Shown here: positions 6,713 to 13,782 of the stretch, one piece after another
Numbering within the stretch: position 1 is the stretch's first letter
Layout of the letters: each line of letters starts with the position of its first letter
Source of the DNA: an uncultured Gemmiger sp.
GTDB lineage: Bacteria > Bacillota > Clostridia > Oscillospirales > Ruminococcaceae
Assembly: GCA_944382835.1 (NCBI GenBank)
Contig: CALWNP010000028.1
Span: 1 to 33,636, forward strand
Reading direction: 5' to 3'
DNA: 33,636 bases
Made by a program: the position numbers and the translations under genes
The notes under the pieces: generated by a model
Databases searched by the model: none
Told to the model about the DNA's origin: nothing
What the model saw: the letters and a program-made list of their open reading frames with translations, nothing else

Positions 6713-8896
6713 ATGAGCAAAAAGATTGTACTGAATACCGGCTGGACCTTCACCAAGGAAGGCCGCAGCGAATCCGTTACTCTGCCCCATACCTGGAATG
6801 CGGTGGATGGCCAGGACGGCGGCAACGACTACTACCGCGGCACCTGCACCTACACCACCCAACTGCCGGAGATCGAACTGCCGGAAGGCGGACGTGCCGT
6901 GCTGCAGTTTGACGGGGTGGCCATGACCGCAGTGGTATCGCTGAACGGGCAGCAGCTGGCCGAACACAAGGGCGGCTTCTCCACCTTCCGGGTGGACATC
7001 ACCGACCATCTGCAGGAGACCAACACCCTCACCGTCTCGGTGGACAACAGCGACAACGACACCGTCTACCCCCAGAAGGCAGACTTCACCTTCTACGGCG
7101 GCATCTACCGGGATGTAACCCTCTGCCTCCTGTCGGCTGCCCACTTTGCCATGGCGGAAAACGGCGCTGTGCCGGTGAAGGTAACCCCGCTGGTCACCGA
7201 TCTGGCAACCCGCCGCTGCCAGGTGACGGTGGAAGCCTTTGTGGTGGGAGCGGACGCCGTGCACTTCGCCCTGGATGGGCAGGAGGTCAGCGCCCCGGTG
7301 GAGGACGGCACCGCCAAGGCCGTCTTTACCCTGGAAAACGCCCGCCTGTGGGACGGTCTGGACGATCCCTATCTCTACACCCTCACCGCCAGCCTGGACA
7401 ACGGCGAGACCCAGGATGTCCGGTTCGGCTGCCGCAAGTTCGAAATTGATCCCCAGAAGGGCTTCTTCCTCAACGGCCGGTCCTATCCGCTGCGGGGCGT
7501 CTCCCGCCACCAGGACCGCAAGGGGGTGGGCAACGCCATCACCAAGGAGATGATGGAGGAGGACCTGGCGATGATCCTCGAGATGGGGGCCAACACCATC
7601 CGGTTGGCCCACTACCAGCATGCCCAGGCCTTCTATGACCTCTGCGATGAGAAGGGCCTGGTGATCTGGGCCGAGATCCCCTACATCACCATGCACATGC
7701 AGAATGGCCGTGCCAACACCCTCTCCCAGATGGAGGAGCTCATCGTCCAGAACTACAACCACCCTTGCATTGCGGTGTGGGGTCTCTCCAACGAGATCAC
7801 CGCTGCCAGCCCGGTGAACGAGGAGTTGCTGGAAAACCATCGCGCCCTCAACGACCTGGCCCACAAGCTGGACCCCACCCGGCCCACCACCATGGCCAAC
7901 GTCTTTATGCTGGAGATCACCAGCCCCATCCTGGAAATCCCCGACGTGAACAGCTACAACCTCTACTTCGGCTGGTATCTGGGGGACCTGGACCAGAACG
8001 ACGAATTCTTTGACACCTACCACGCCAAGTATCCCAATCGCTGCATCGGGTTCAGCGAGTACGGTGCCGATGCCAACCCTGCCTACCAGACTTCCCACCC
8101 CGAGAAGGGAGACTACACCGAGACCTACCAGTGTGTCTTCCACGAGCACATGGCCAAGATGATTGCCGACCGTCCCTGGCTGTGGGCCACCCACGTCTGG
8201 AATATGTTCGACTTTGCCGCCGACGGCCGGGACGAGGGCGGCAAAAACGGTGAAAACCAGAAGGGTCTGGTCACCTTTGACCGCAAGATCAAGAAGGATG
8301 CCTTCTATCTCTACAAGGCATACTGGAGCAAGGAACCCTTTGTCCACACCTGCGGCAGCCGGTATGTGGACCGCGCCGAGGATGTGACCCAGGTGAAGGT
8401 CTACTCCAACCTGCCGGAAGTCTCCTTGTATGTGGACGGCCAGCTGCTGGAAACCCAGACGGGGGACAAGGTGTTCACCTTCCAGGTGCCCATCTCCGGC
8501 AAACATTCCATCGAAGCCCGGGCCGGCGGGTATTCCAGCGTAATCCTGGTGAACAAGGTGGATACCCCCAACCCGGCCTACGCCATGGCCAACCGGCGGG
8601 AAGTGACCAACTGGTTTGACGGAGAGCTGGACGAAAGCTGCTGGAGTGTCAAGGACAACATGGCCGCCGCCATGGCCGATCCCAAGGTCGGCCCCATCCT
8701 CAAACAGATCAGTGATAAGGCCGCTGCGTCCCGCGGCGATGTGGCTGCCGCCGTCAAGGACAACCCGGCCCTGGTGGCCATGATGCAGCGGGCCATGCAG
8801 CGGATGACCATCGAAAACATGCTCAAGCAGGCCGGTGCCGCCATCGAGGACATCAAACAGCTCAACCGTGTCCTGCAGGGCATTTCAAAGGAGTGA
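6713..8896 (+). CDS. GH2 beta-galactosidase/beta-glucuronidase-family hydrolase with C-terminal helical tail
   Basis: A 727-residue retaining glycosidase. In order: GH2 sugar-binding domain (about 1-140, GWTF, TLPHTWNAVDG, YYRGTCTY), immunoglobulin-like domain (150-245), TIM barrel (250-540) with acid/base Glu361 in GLSNEI and nucleophile Glu449 in GFSEYGAD, and a beta domain of the DUF4982 type (550-620). The ending from about 640 is a basic, alanine- and methionine-rich helical tail not needed for a GH2 fold. NQKG occurs at about 516, but this region also occurs in beta-galactosidases, so it does not prove glucuronidase activity. No signal peptide. It starts after AAGGAG and is followed 6 bases later by the GH43 gene. 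Family certain, sugar specificity undecided. Confidence 0.93.
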   Translation: MSKKIVLNTGWTFTKEGRSESVTLPHTWNAVDGQDGGNDYYRGTCTYTTQLPEIELPEGGRAVLQFDGVAMTAVVSLNGQQLAEHKGGFSTFRVDITDHLQETNTLTVSVDNSDNDTVYPQKADFTFYGGIYRDVTLCLLSAAHFAMAENGAVPVKVTPLVTDLATRRCQVTVEAFVVGADAVHFALDGQEVSAPVEDGTAKAVFTLENARLWDGLDDPYLYTLTASLDNGETQDVRFGCRKFEIDPQKGFFLNGRSYPLRGVSRHQDRKGVGNAITKEMMEEDLAMILEMGANTIRLAHYQHAQAFYDLCDEKGLVIWAEIPYITMHMQNGRANTLSQMEELIVQNYNHPCIAVWGLSNEITAASPVNEELLENHRALNDLAHKLDPTRPTTMANVFMLEITSPILEIPDVNSYNLYFGWYLGDLDQNDEFFDTYHAKYPNRCIGFSEYGADANPAYQTSHPEKGDYTETYQCVFHEHMAKMIADRPWLWATHVWNMFDFAADGRDEGGKNGENQKGLVTFDRKIKKDAFYLYKAYWSKEPFVHTCGSRYVDRAEDVTQVKVYSNLPEVSLYVDGQLLETQTGDKVFTFQVPISGKHSIEARAGGYSSVILVNKVDTPNPAYAMANRREVTNWFDGELDESCWSVKDNMAAAMADPKVGPILKQISDKAAASRGDVAAAVKDNPALVAMMQRAMQRMTIENMLKQAGAAIEDIKQLNRVLQGISKE

Positions 8897-8902
8897 ATAT
8901 TG

Positions 8903-10717
8903 ATGAAAACAACCTACTGCAATCCCCTGGACCTGGGCTACCGTTACCAGCACACCAAGGAAGGCCCCCGTGTGGCGGGCTTCCGGGAGGGGGCTGACCC
9001 CACGCTGGTGTATTTCAAGGGAAAGTACTACCTCTTTGTCTCGATGTCGGCGGGGTTCTGGTACTCCGACGACCTGCTGCGGTGGGAGTTTCACCCCGAT
9101 CCCGACCTGCTGATCTACGACTATGCCCCGGATGTGCGGCAGATCGGTGATTACCTCTATTTCTGTGCCAGCCGCAAGGGGCGCAACTGCCCCATCCTGC
9201 GCAGCGCTGACCCGCTGCACCAGCCCTTCACCCAGGTCAGCGCCCCCTTTGATTTCTGGGACCCCGACCTCTTCCAGGATGAGGACGGCCGGGTCTACCT
9301 GTACTGGGGTTGCAACAACACCACCCCCATCTGGGGAGTGGAGATGGACCCCGAAACCATGACCCCCATCGGGGAAAAGAAGGAACTGATCTTCGGGCAG
9401 GAGGGCACCAACGGCTACGAGCGCCCCGGCGACAACGGCGTTGTGGACCGGGAGGCCAGCGTGGTCTACCAGTCGCTGAAGAAATACTACAACCCCGAAA
9501 CCGGCACACTGGATTTCCCGCCCGAGATGCGGCAGATGCCCGGCATCAGCCCCGAGTCCCTCACCGCCATGTTCTTTGCGGTGGACAAACCCTACATCGA
9601 GGGCGCCTTCATGACCAAGCATGACGGTACCTACTATCTGCAGTACGCCTGCCCCGGCACCCAGTACAACACCTACGCCGACGGCGTATACACCTCCCAA
9701 TCGCCGCTGGGTCCCTTCACCCTGCAGCCCTCCAATCCCTTCTCCTCGGTGCCCGGCGGTTTCATGACCGGCGCCGGCCACGGCAGCACCATTGCCGACC
9801 GGTACGGCAACTACTGGCACGCCGCCACCATGCGGATCAGTGTCAACCACGACTTCGAGCGTAGAGTGGGGCTCTTCCCGGCGGGTTTTGACAAGTACGG
9901 CGTGCTGTTCTGCAACCAGAACTTCGCCGATTACCCCCACCGCATCCCGGCCGGGGCCTTTGACGCCACCTCCTGGCAGCCGGAATGGATGCTGCTGAGC
10001 TATCACAAGCCGGTCACTGCCTCCTCCACGGCGGCGGACAGTGACCCGGCCCTGGCGGTGAATGAGACCTGCCGCGACTGGTGGAGTGCGGGCAGCGCTG
10101 CCCCCGGCCAGTGGCTCTGCGTGGACCTGGAACAGGAGAGCGATGTCCGGGCCATCCAGGTGAACCTGGCTGACCAGGGCCTGGTGGTGGAGTTCCCCGC
10201 CGACAGCTACGGGGACGACCGCAAGACCCGTCACATCGAAACCCGGCCCCAGATCTCCCACTACACGGTGGAAACCAGCCTGGACGGCCAGACCTGGACC
10301 ACCCGGGAAACGGTGGCCCGGGAATGCTCCAACGGCTATTATGAATACCCCGAGGGAATCCGGGCCCGGTATGTCCGGGTGACCGGCGGCGAGCTGCCCT
10401 ACGGCCAGACCCTGCGCATCAGCGGCCTGCGGGTCTTCGGCAAGGGGACGGGGGAGAAACCTGCCCAGGCCAAGGCCACCGCTCTGCGGGTGGACCCGCT
10501 GGACGGCAAGGTCAGCTGGCAGCACCTGGAAAATGCCCAGGGCTGCAATATCCGTTACGGCATCGCCCCCGACAAGCTCTACCAGAGCTGGCTGGTCTAC
10601 GGGGCTGACGAGGTGACGCTGTCCACCCTCATGGCTGGGCAGACCTATTACCTCTGTGTGGACAGCTTCAATGAGAACGGCATCACCGCCGGAGAAATCA
10701 TCAAGATGGAGGGCTAA
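8903..10717 (+). CDS. GH43 glycosidase with F5/8-type (discoidin-like) and Fn3-like domains
   Basis: A 604-residue protein. Residues 1-340 form a five-bladed propeller with the three GH43 carboxylates: Asp32 in GADPTL, Asp120 in FWDPDLF and Glu233 in KPYIEGAF. GH43 enzymes are inverting arabinofuranosidases, xylosidases or galactosidases. Residues about 345-495 resemble an F5/8 type C carbohydrate-binding domain (WWSAGSAAPGQWLCVDL, ISHYTVETSLDGQTW, ARYVRVTG), and 505-604 look Fn3-like. There is no signal peptide, so the lectin-like domain would act in the cytoplasm, which is unusual. ATG 8903, 9 bases after AAAGGAG, is preferred over the in-frame TTG one codon earlier. It follows GH2 by 6 bases and precedes the isomerase by 3, so they are co-transcribed. 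Confidence 0.92.
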   Translation: MKTTYCNPLDLGYRYQHTKEGPRVAGFREGADPTLVYFKGKYYLFVSMSAGFWYSDDLLRWEFHPDPDLLIYDYAPDVRQIGDYLYFCASRKGRNCPILRSADPLHQPFTQVSAPFDFWDPDLFQDEDGRVYLYWGCNNTTPIWGVEMDPETMTPIGEKKELIFGQEGTNGYERPGDNGVVDREASVVYQSLKKYYNPETGTLDFPPEMRQMPGISPESLTAMFFAVDKPYIEGAFMTKHDGTYYLQYACPGTQYNTYADGVYTSQSPLGPFTLQPSNPFSSVPGGFMTGAGHGSTIADRYGNYWHAATMRISVNHDFERRVGLFPAGFDKYGVLFCNQNFADYPHRIPAGAFDATSWQPEWMLLSYHKPVTASSTAADSDPALAVNETCRDWWSAGSAAPGQWLCVDLEQESDVRAIQVNLADQGLVVEFPADSYGDDRKTRHIETRPQISHYTVETSLDGQTWTTRETVARECSNGYYEYPEGIRARYVRVTGGELPYGQTLRISGLRVFGKGTGEKPAQAKATALRVDPLDGKVSWQHLENAQGCNIRYGIAPDKLYQSWLVYGADEVTLSTLMAGQTYYLCVDSFNENGITAGEIIKMEG

Positions 10718-10720
10718 ACC

Positions 10721-11572
10721 ATGCCCAAAAAAGCAGTCCAGCAGTTTATGCTGGGAACGGCATTGAACAACGAAACCCAGGCCCGGGAAACGCTGGCCGC
10801 CCTCAAGGCTGCCGGCTACGACGGCATTGAGCTGTGCGGGTTCATGATCCATCCCATCGGGTTTATGGTCAAACTGCTGACCAAGGCTGCCGGCATGCCG
10901 GTGGGCAAGGGCGGCAACCTGGATTGGCACAAACTGGTGCGGGAGTCCGGGCTGGCGGTGGTCAGCCTGCACACCGACCTGGGCAGCCTGGAACGGGATC
11001 CCCATGCAGTGGCACAGGAGGCCAAGAGCTTTGGCACCCGGTACGCGGTCATCACCGGTATGTACCGGTTTGACTACGGTGACGAAAAGACGGTCCGTGA
11101 CCTGGCCGGACGGCTGAACAAGGCCGGGGAGGCCCTGCAGAAGGAGGGGGTGGCGCTGCTCTACCACAACCACAACTGTGAGCTGCGCCGGGTGAATCCC
11201 CAGAAACGGGCCTACGACATTTTGCTGGAGGAGACCGACCCCCGGTTTGTGAACTTCGAGTTCGACAGCTACTGGTTCACCGAGGGAGGCGCCAACGCCC
11301 TGGCCTGGATGCAGAGGCTGGGAACCCGGATGAAGCTGTGGCACATCAATGACCGGGGCAGCCGGGTGAGCGGCAGCGCCGTGACCCCCATCCTGAAAAC
11401 CGACAGCATGGAGCTGGGCACCGGCAACATGGACCTGGACAGCCTGCTGGAACAGGCCCTGAAGGTCAACGTGGACGCGGTGATTCTGGAGAGCCACCGC
11501 AACTGGATCGACGGGAGCCCGGTGAAAAGTGCACAGCTCAGCGCGCAGTACCTGCAGCGGATCCCGAAATAA
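10721..11572 (+). CDS. sugar phosphate isomerase/epimerase-family TIM barrel
   Basis: A 283-residue protein of the xylose-isomerase-like TIM-barrel superfamily (also IolE, IolI and AP-endonuclease 2). Likely metal-site motifs are LLYHNHNCELRR (about 147-158), NFEFDSYW (about 175), LWHINDRG (about 207) and ILESHRNW near the end. Members isomerise, epimerise or dehydrate sugars, ketosugars and inositols, and the sequence alone does not say which. It is the last gene of the symporter-GH2-GH43 run, starting 3 bases after the GH43 stop, so it probably acts on a product of those enzymes. A 3-keto-sugar role is conceivable, but no Gfo/Idh oxidoreductase partner is present here. Confidence 0.85.
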   Translation: MPKKAVQQFMLGTALNNETQARETLAALKAAGYDGIELCGFMIHPIGFMVKLLTKAAGMPVGKGGNLDWHKLVRESGLAVVSLHTDLGSLERDPHAVAQEAKSFGTRYAVITGMYRFDYGDEKTVRDLAGRLNKAGEALQKEGVALLYHNHNCELRRVNPQKRAYDILLEETDPRFVNFEFDSYWFTEGGANALAWMQRLGTRMKLWHINDRGSRVSGSAVTPILKTDSMELGTGNMDLDSLLEQALKVNVDAVILESHRNWIDGSPVKSAQLSAQYLQRIPK

Positions 11573-11635
11573 GAAAAAGCCGGAACAGCCGGTTCTGAAA
11601 CGGGATCGGTTGGTTTTTCGGTGCCTGAACCTCAT

Positions 11636-11706
11636 AGAAAAAGACCTTCTGGTGGAGTTGCGGTCGGATGACGGCAACGAGGCCAGAAGGTCTTTTCTTT
11701 TTCTAT
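11636..11706. terminator. large bidirectional terminator hairpin
   Basis: AAAGACCTTCTGG (11640-11652) pairs with CCAGAAGGTCTTT (11683-11695), with A-rich and T-rich flanks on both sides. The 30-base loop can form a small inner hairpin (GTTGC with GCAAC). It lies between the convergent isomerase and acetolactate synthase genes and serves both. Confidence 0.8.
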
Positions 11707-11750
11707 GGGAAGGGGGCTGTCCTTTGCCGACGCGGCGTCTCCGACCAGGG

Positions 11751-13397
11751 TTACTGGTAGATTTCCTTCAGATGGGCGGAGAGCTTCATGTTCTCGCCGT
11801 AGTCCACCGGCACCGTGATCACGCTGGGCACCGTCTGCCGGAAGGCATCCTCCAGGGTGGGGATGAGGTCGGCGGCCTTTTCCACCCGGTAGCCCTTGCA
11901 GTGCATGGCTTCGGCCAGCATCTTGAAGTCGGGGTTGGTGAAGTCCACAAAGCAGTGCTCGCCGTTGAACTGCTCCTGTTCCTTCCACTTGATCAGGCCG
12001 TAGCTGGTGTCCTCCCAGATGAGGGTCACGAAGGGGACCTTTTCGCGGACGGCGGTTTCCAGCTCCTGGCTGTTCATCATGAATCCGCCGTCGCCGCAGA
12101 CCGCCAGCACCTTCTTGTCGGGGTTGAGGAGCTTGGCCGCGAAGGCACCGGGAATGGAGAAGCCCATGCTGGCGAAGCCGTTGGAGATCAGGCAGGTGTT
12201 GGGCTCGTAGCAGTCATAGTGGCGGGCAATCCACATCTTGTGGGCGCCCACGTCGCTGACCAGGATGTCGTTGCGGCCCATCACCTTGCGCACATCCGCC
12301 AGGATGCGGGCGGGTTTCATGGGGCAGCTGTCATCGTCCGCCATGGCCTTGTGCTCGGCCTCCATGGTCTTGCGCAGCGCCAGAGCGAACTCGGGCTCCT
12401 GGGTGCGGCGGGCACAGCGCAGGATTTCGTAGATGCTCTCGGAGATGTTGCCCACAACCTCGATGGCGGGCTGATACAGCTTGTTCACATCGGTGGGAGC
12501 GGTGTCGATGTGGACAATGGTCATGTCCGGCCGGGCACCCCACTTGGCGGGGGCGCACTCCACGATGTCGTAGCCGATGGCGATGACCAGATCCGCCCGG
12601 TCAAAGACCTGGTTGGCATAATCCTTCTGGGGGATGCCGATGGTCCACAGGCTGTACGGGTTGTCCATGGGGATGATGCCCTTGGCCATCATGGTGTTCA
12701 CCACCGGGATGTGCAGCCGGTTGGCTATTTCGGTGACGGCTGCGGCCGCGTGGTTGCGCACCGCACCGGCGCCGGCCAGAATCACAGGGTTCTTGGCCTC
12801 GCTGATGATCTGGGCCGCAGCGGCCACATGGGTGGGGTCGGCGTACAGGTCATGAATCTGCTGGCGCTTCAGCGAAACCGCGTCGGCGGGCATCTTGGCG
12901 ATGTTCTGGGGCAGATCAATGTGGGTGGCACCGGGCTTGCCGTTTTCGGCATACTTGAAGGCCAGGCGGACGATCTCGCCCACCGTGTCCGGCAGGATGA
13001 TCTGCTTGGAGCGCTTGGTGATGGGGGCAAACATCGACGTCAGGTCCAGATACTGATGGCTGGTCAGCTGCATCTTGTCGGTGCCCACCTGACCGGTGAT
13101 GGCCACCAGCGGCGCGCCGTCCAGGTAGGCGTCGGCCACGCCGGTGACCAGGTTGGTGGCGCCGGGGCCCAGGGTGGAAAGGCAGACGCCGGCCCGGCCG
13201 GTCAGGCGGCCGTACACATCGGCCATGAAGGCGGCACCCTGCTCATGGCGAACCGGAATAAAACGAATGTGGCTGTCGCGGATGGCGAACATCAGGTCCA
13301 GAGTCTCTTCGCCGGGAATGCCGAACATGACATCGACGCCTTCGGCCTCCAGGCAGTCCACCAGAACCTGGGCCGTTGTTTTCTGCTTTTGCTGCAT
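11751..13397 (-). CDS. alsS: acetolactate synthase, catabolic type
   Basis: A 548-residue thiamine-diphosphate enzyme that condenses two pyruvates to 2-acetolactate and CO2, for acetoin formation or branched-chain amino acids. Visible motifs: MFGIPGEETLDLMFAI, the cofactor glutamate context RHEQGAAFMADVYGR, GPGATNLVTGVADAYLD, and the diphosphate motif GDGGFMMNSQELETAV. The stretch YGLIKWKEQEQF and absence of a small subunit nearby favour the catabolic AlsS type over IlvB, though this is inference. The frame extends upstream to 13526, but ATG 13397 follows AGGAG by 9 bases and fits the family N-terminus. No alsD decarboxylase is adjacent. It is unrelated to glycan cleavage except as a pyruvate sink. 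A terminator-like hairpin lies in its leader. Confidence 0.9.
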   Translation of the reverse strand: MQQKQKTTAQVLVDCLEAEGVDVMFGIPGEETLDLMFAIRDSHIRFIPVRHEQGAAFMADVYGRLTGRAGVCLSTLGPGATNLVTGVADAYLDGAPLVAITGQVGTDKMQLTSHQYLDLTSMFAPITKRSKQIILPDTVGEIVRLAFKYAENGKPGATHIDLPQNIAKMPADAVSLKRQQIHDLYADPTHVAAAAQIISEAKNPVILAGAGAVRNHAAAAVTEIANRLHIPVVNTMMAKGIIPMDNPYSLWTIGIPQKDYANQVFDRADLVIAIGYDIVECAPAKWGARPDMTIVHIDTAPTDVNKLYQPAIEVVGNISESIYEILRCARRTQEPEFALALRKTMEAEHKAMADDDSCPMKPARILADVRKVMGRNDILVSDVGAHKMWIARHYDCYEPNTCLISNGFASMGFSIPGAFAAKLLNPDKKVLAVCGDGGFMMNSQELETAVREKVPFVTLIWEDTSYGLIKWKEQEQFNGEHCFVDFTNPDFKMLAEAMHCKGYRVEKAADLIPTLEDAFRQTVPSVITVPVDYGENMKLSAHLKEIYQ

Positions 13398-13435
13398 ATT
13401 TGATTGCTCCTGTTGCTTTGATGATTCCAAAAAAG

Positions 13436-13473
13436 AAAAGCAGCGCTGCCTTGTCCAAGCAGCGCTGCTTTTT
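13436..13473 (-). terminator. terminator-like hairpin in the alsS leader (possible attenuator)
   Basis: Two identical copies of the self-complementary decamer GCAGCGCTGC (13440-13449 and 13459-13468) are separated by 9 bases and flanked by As and Ts, giving a 14-bp perfect stem. In the alsS direction it is followed by TTTTCTTTTTT. It lies between the predicted alsS transcription start (about 13477) and ATG (13397), so RNA polymerase would meet it at once. The same DNA could be two tandem palindromic protein sites. Confidence 0.65.
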
Positions 13474-13483
13474 GTACCACCAT

Positions 13484-13512
13484 ATTGTAATGGATTCTTT
13501 CGGGATGTACAA
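13484..13512 (-). promoter_or_regulatory. alsS promoter
   Basis: On the minus strand TTGTAC (13512-13507) and TACAAT (13489-13484) are spaced by exactly 17 bases. The predicted start at about 13477 leaves an 80-base leader holding the hairpin and the AGGAG ribosome site. Confidence 0.6.
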
Positions 13513-13638
13513 GAGTCAAATTTCACAAAAAGCGCACATTCCTGGGCTCAAGAATATGCAGGACGGCAGATTGACACATACTCACACGGAGACAGAATCT
13601 GCACTCCAACGAGTCAGCTCATCTGGACATAGGAAAGA

Positions 13639-13667
13639 GCGCAACGTGTGACGCAATAACTGCGCAA
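13639..13667 (+). promoter_or_regulatory. upstream operator-like repeats of GH42
   Basis: Three same-direction copies of the half-site (GCGCAA at 13639, ACGCAA at 13651, GCGCAA at 13662) are spaced 12 and 11 bases apart, about one helical turn. They use the same core as palindromes at 13743, 15932, 17092 and 17226. The region 13513-13638 otherwise shows only an inverted repeat, GCAGATT/AATCTGC (about 13566-13603), containing a TTGACA. Confidence 0.45.
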
Positions 13668-13694
13668 ATCTCCCGAAAAACTTGGCCAATCCCA

Positions 13695-13723
13695 TTGCGT
13701 ATCTTCGAACAAGCTGGTATACT
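13695..13723 (+). promoter_or_regulatory. GH42 promoter
   Basis: TTGCGT (13695-13700) and TATACT (13718-13723) are 17 bases apart. The -10 context (GCTGGTATACTGAA) closely resembles that of the lacI promoter (GCTGGTATGCTGAA), suggesting related control. The start would be near 13730, just before the palindrome at 13743. Confidence 0.6.
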
Positions 13724-13742
13724 GAAGCTAAAATACATTTGA

Positions 13743-13768
13743 AAAGTTGCGCAACAATGCGCAACTTT
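13743..13768 (+). promoter_or_regulatory. LacI-type operator palindrome before GH42
   Basis: Perfect 11-bp arms AAAGTTGCGCA (13743-13753) and TGCGCAACTTT (13758-13768) surround a 4-base spacer. It holds TTGCGC and GCGCAA half-sites separated by 6 bases, lies just after the predicted transcription start, and ends 15 bases before the GH42 ATG. It is probably bound by the LacI protein encoded downstream at 15973. Confidence 0.65.
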
Positions 13769-13782
13769 GTGGAGGCATGGGT

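Noticed and set aside
6713-8896. Calling the GH2 a beta-glucuronidase from its NQKG motif
   Set aside because: A similar N.KG stretch occurs in GH2 beta-galactosidases at the same place, so it is not diagnostic without a structure-based comparison.
10721-11572. C-glycoside deglycosylation system, because such systems use a sugar-isomerase-like protein
   Set aside because: The required oxidoreductase and small partner subunit are absent here, and the neighbours are ordinary O-glycosidases.
8885-11677. A 930-codon open frame on the minus strand
   Set aside because: Antisense to GH43 and the isomerase, which have full catalytic motifs; no ribosome site or domain.
13397-13520. T-box riboswitch before alsS, suggested by GGTGGTAC near the hairpin
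   Set aside because: The sequence lacks the full T-box core, no stem I or specifier loop is found upstream, and a good promoter lies immediately before it.
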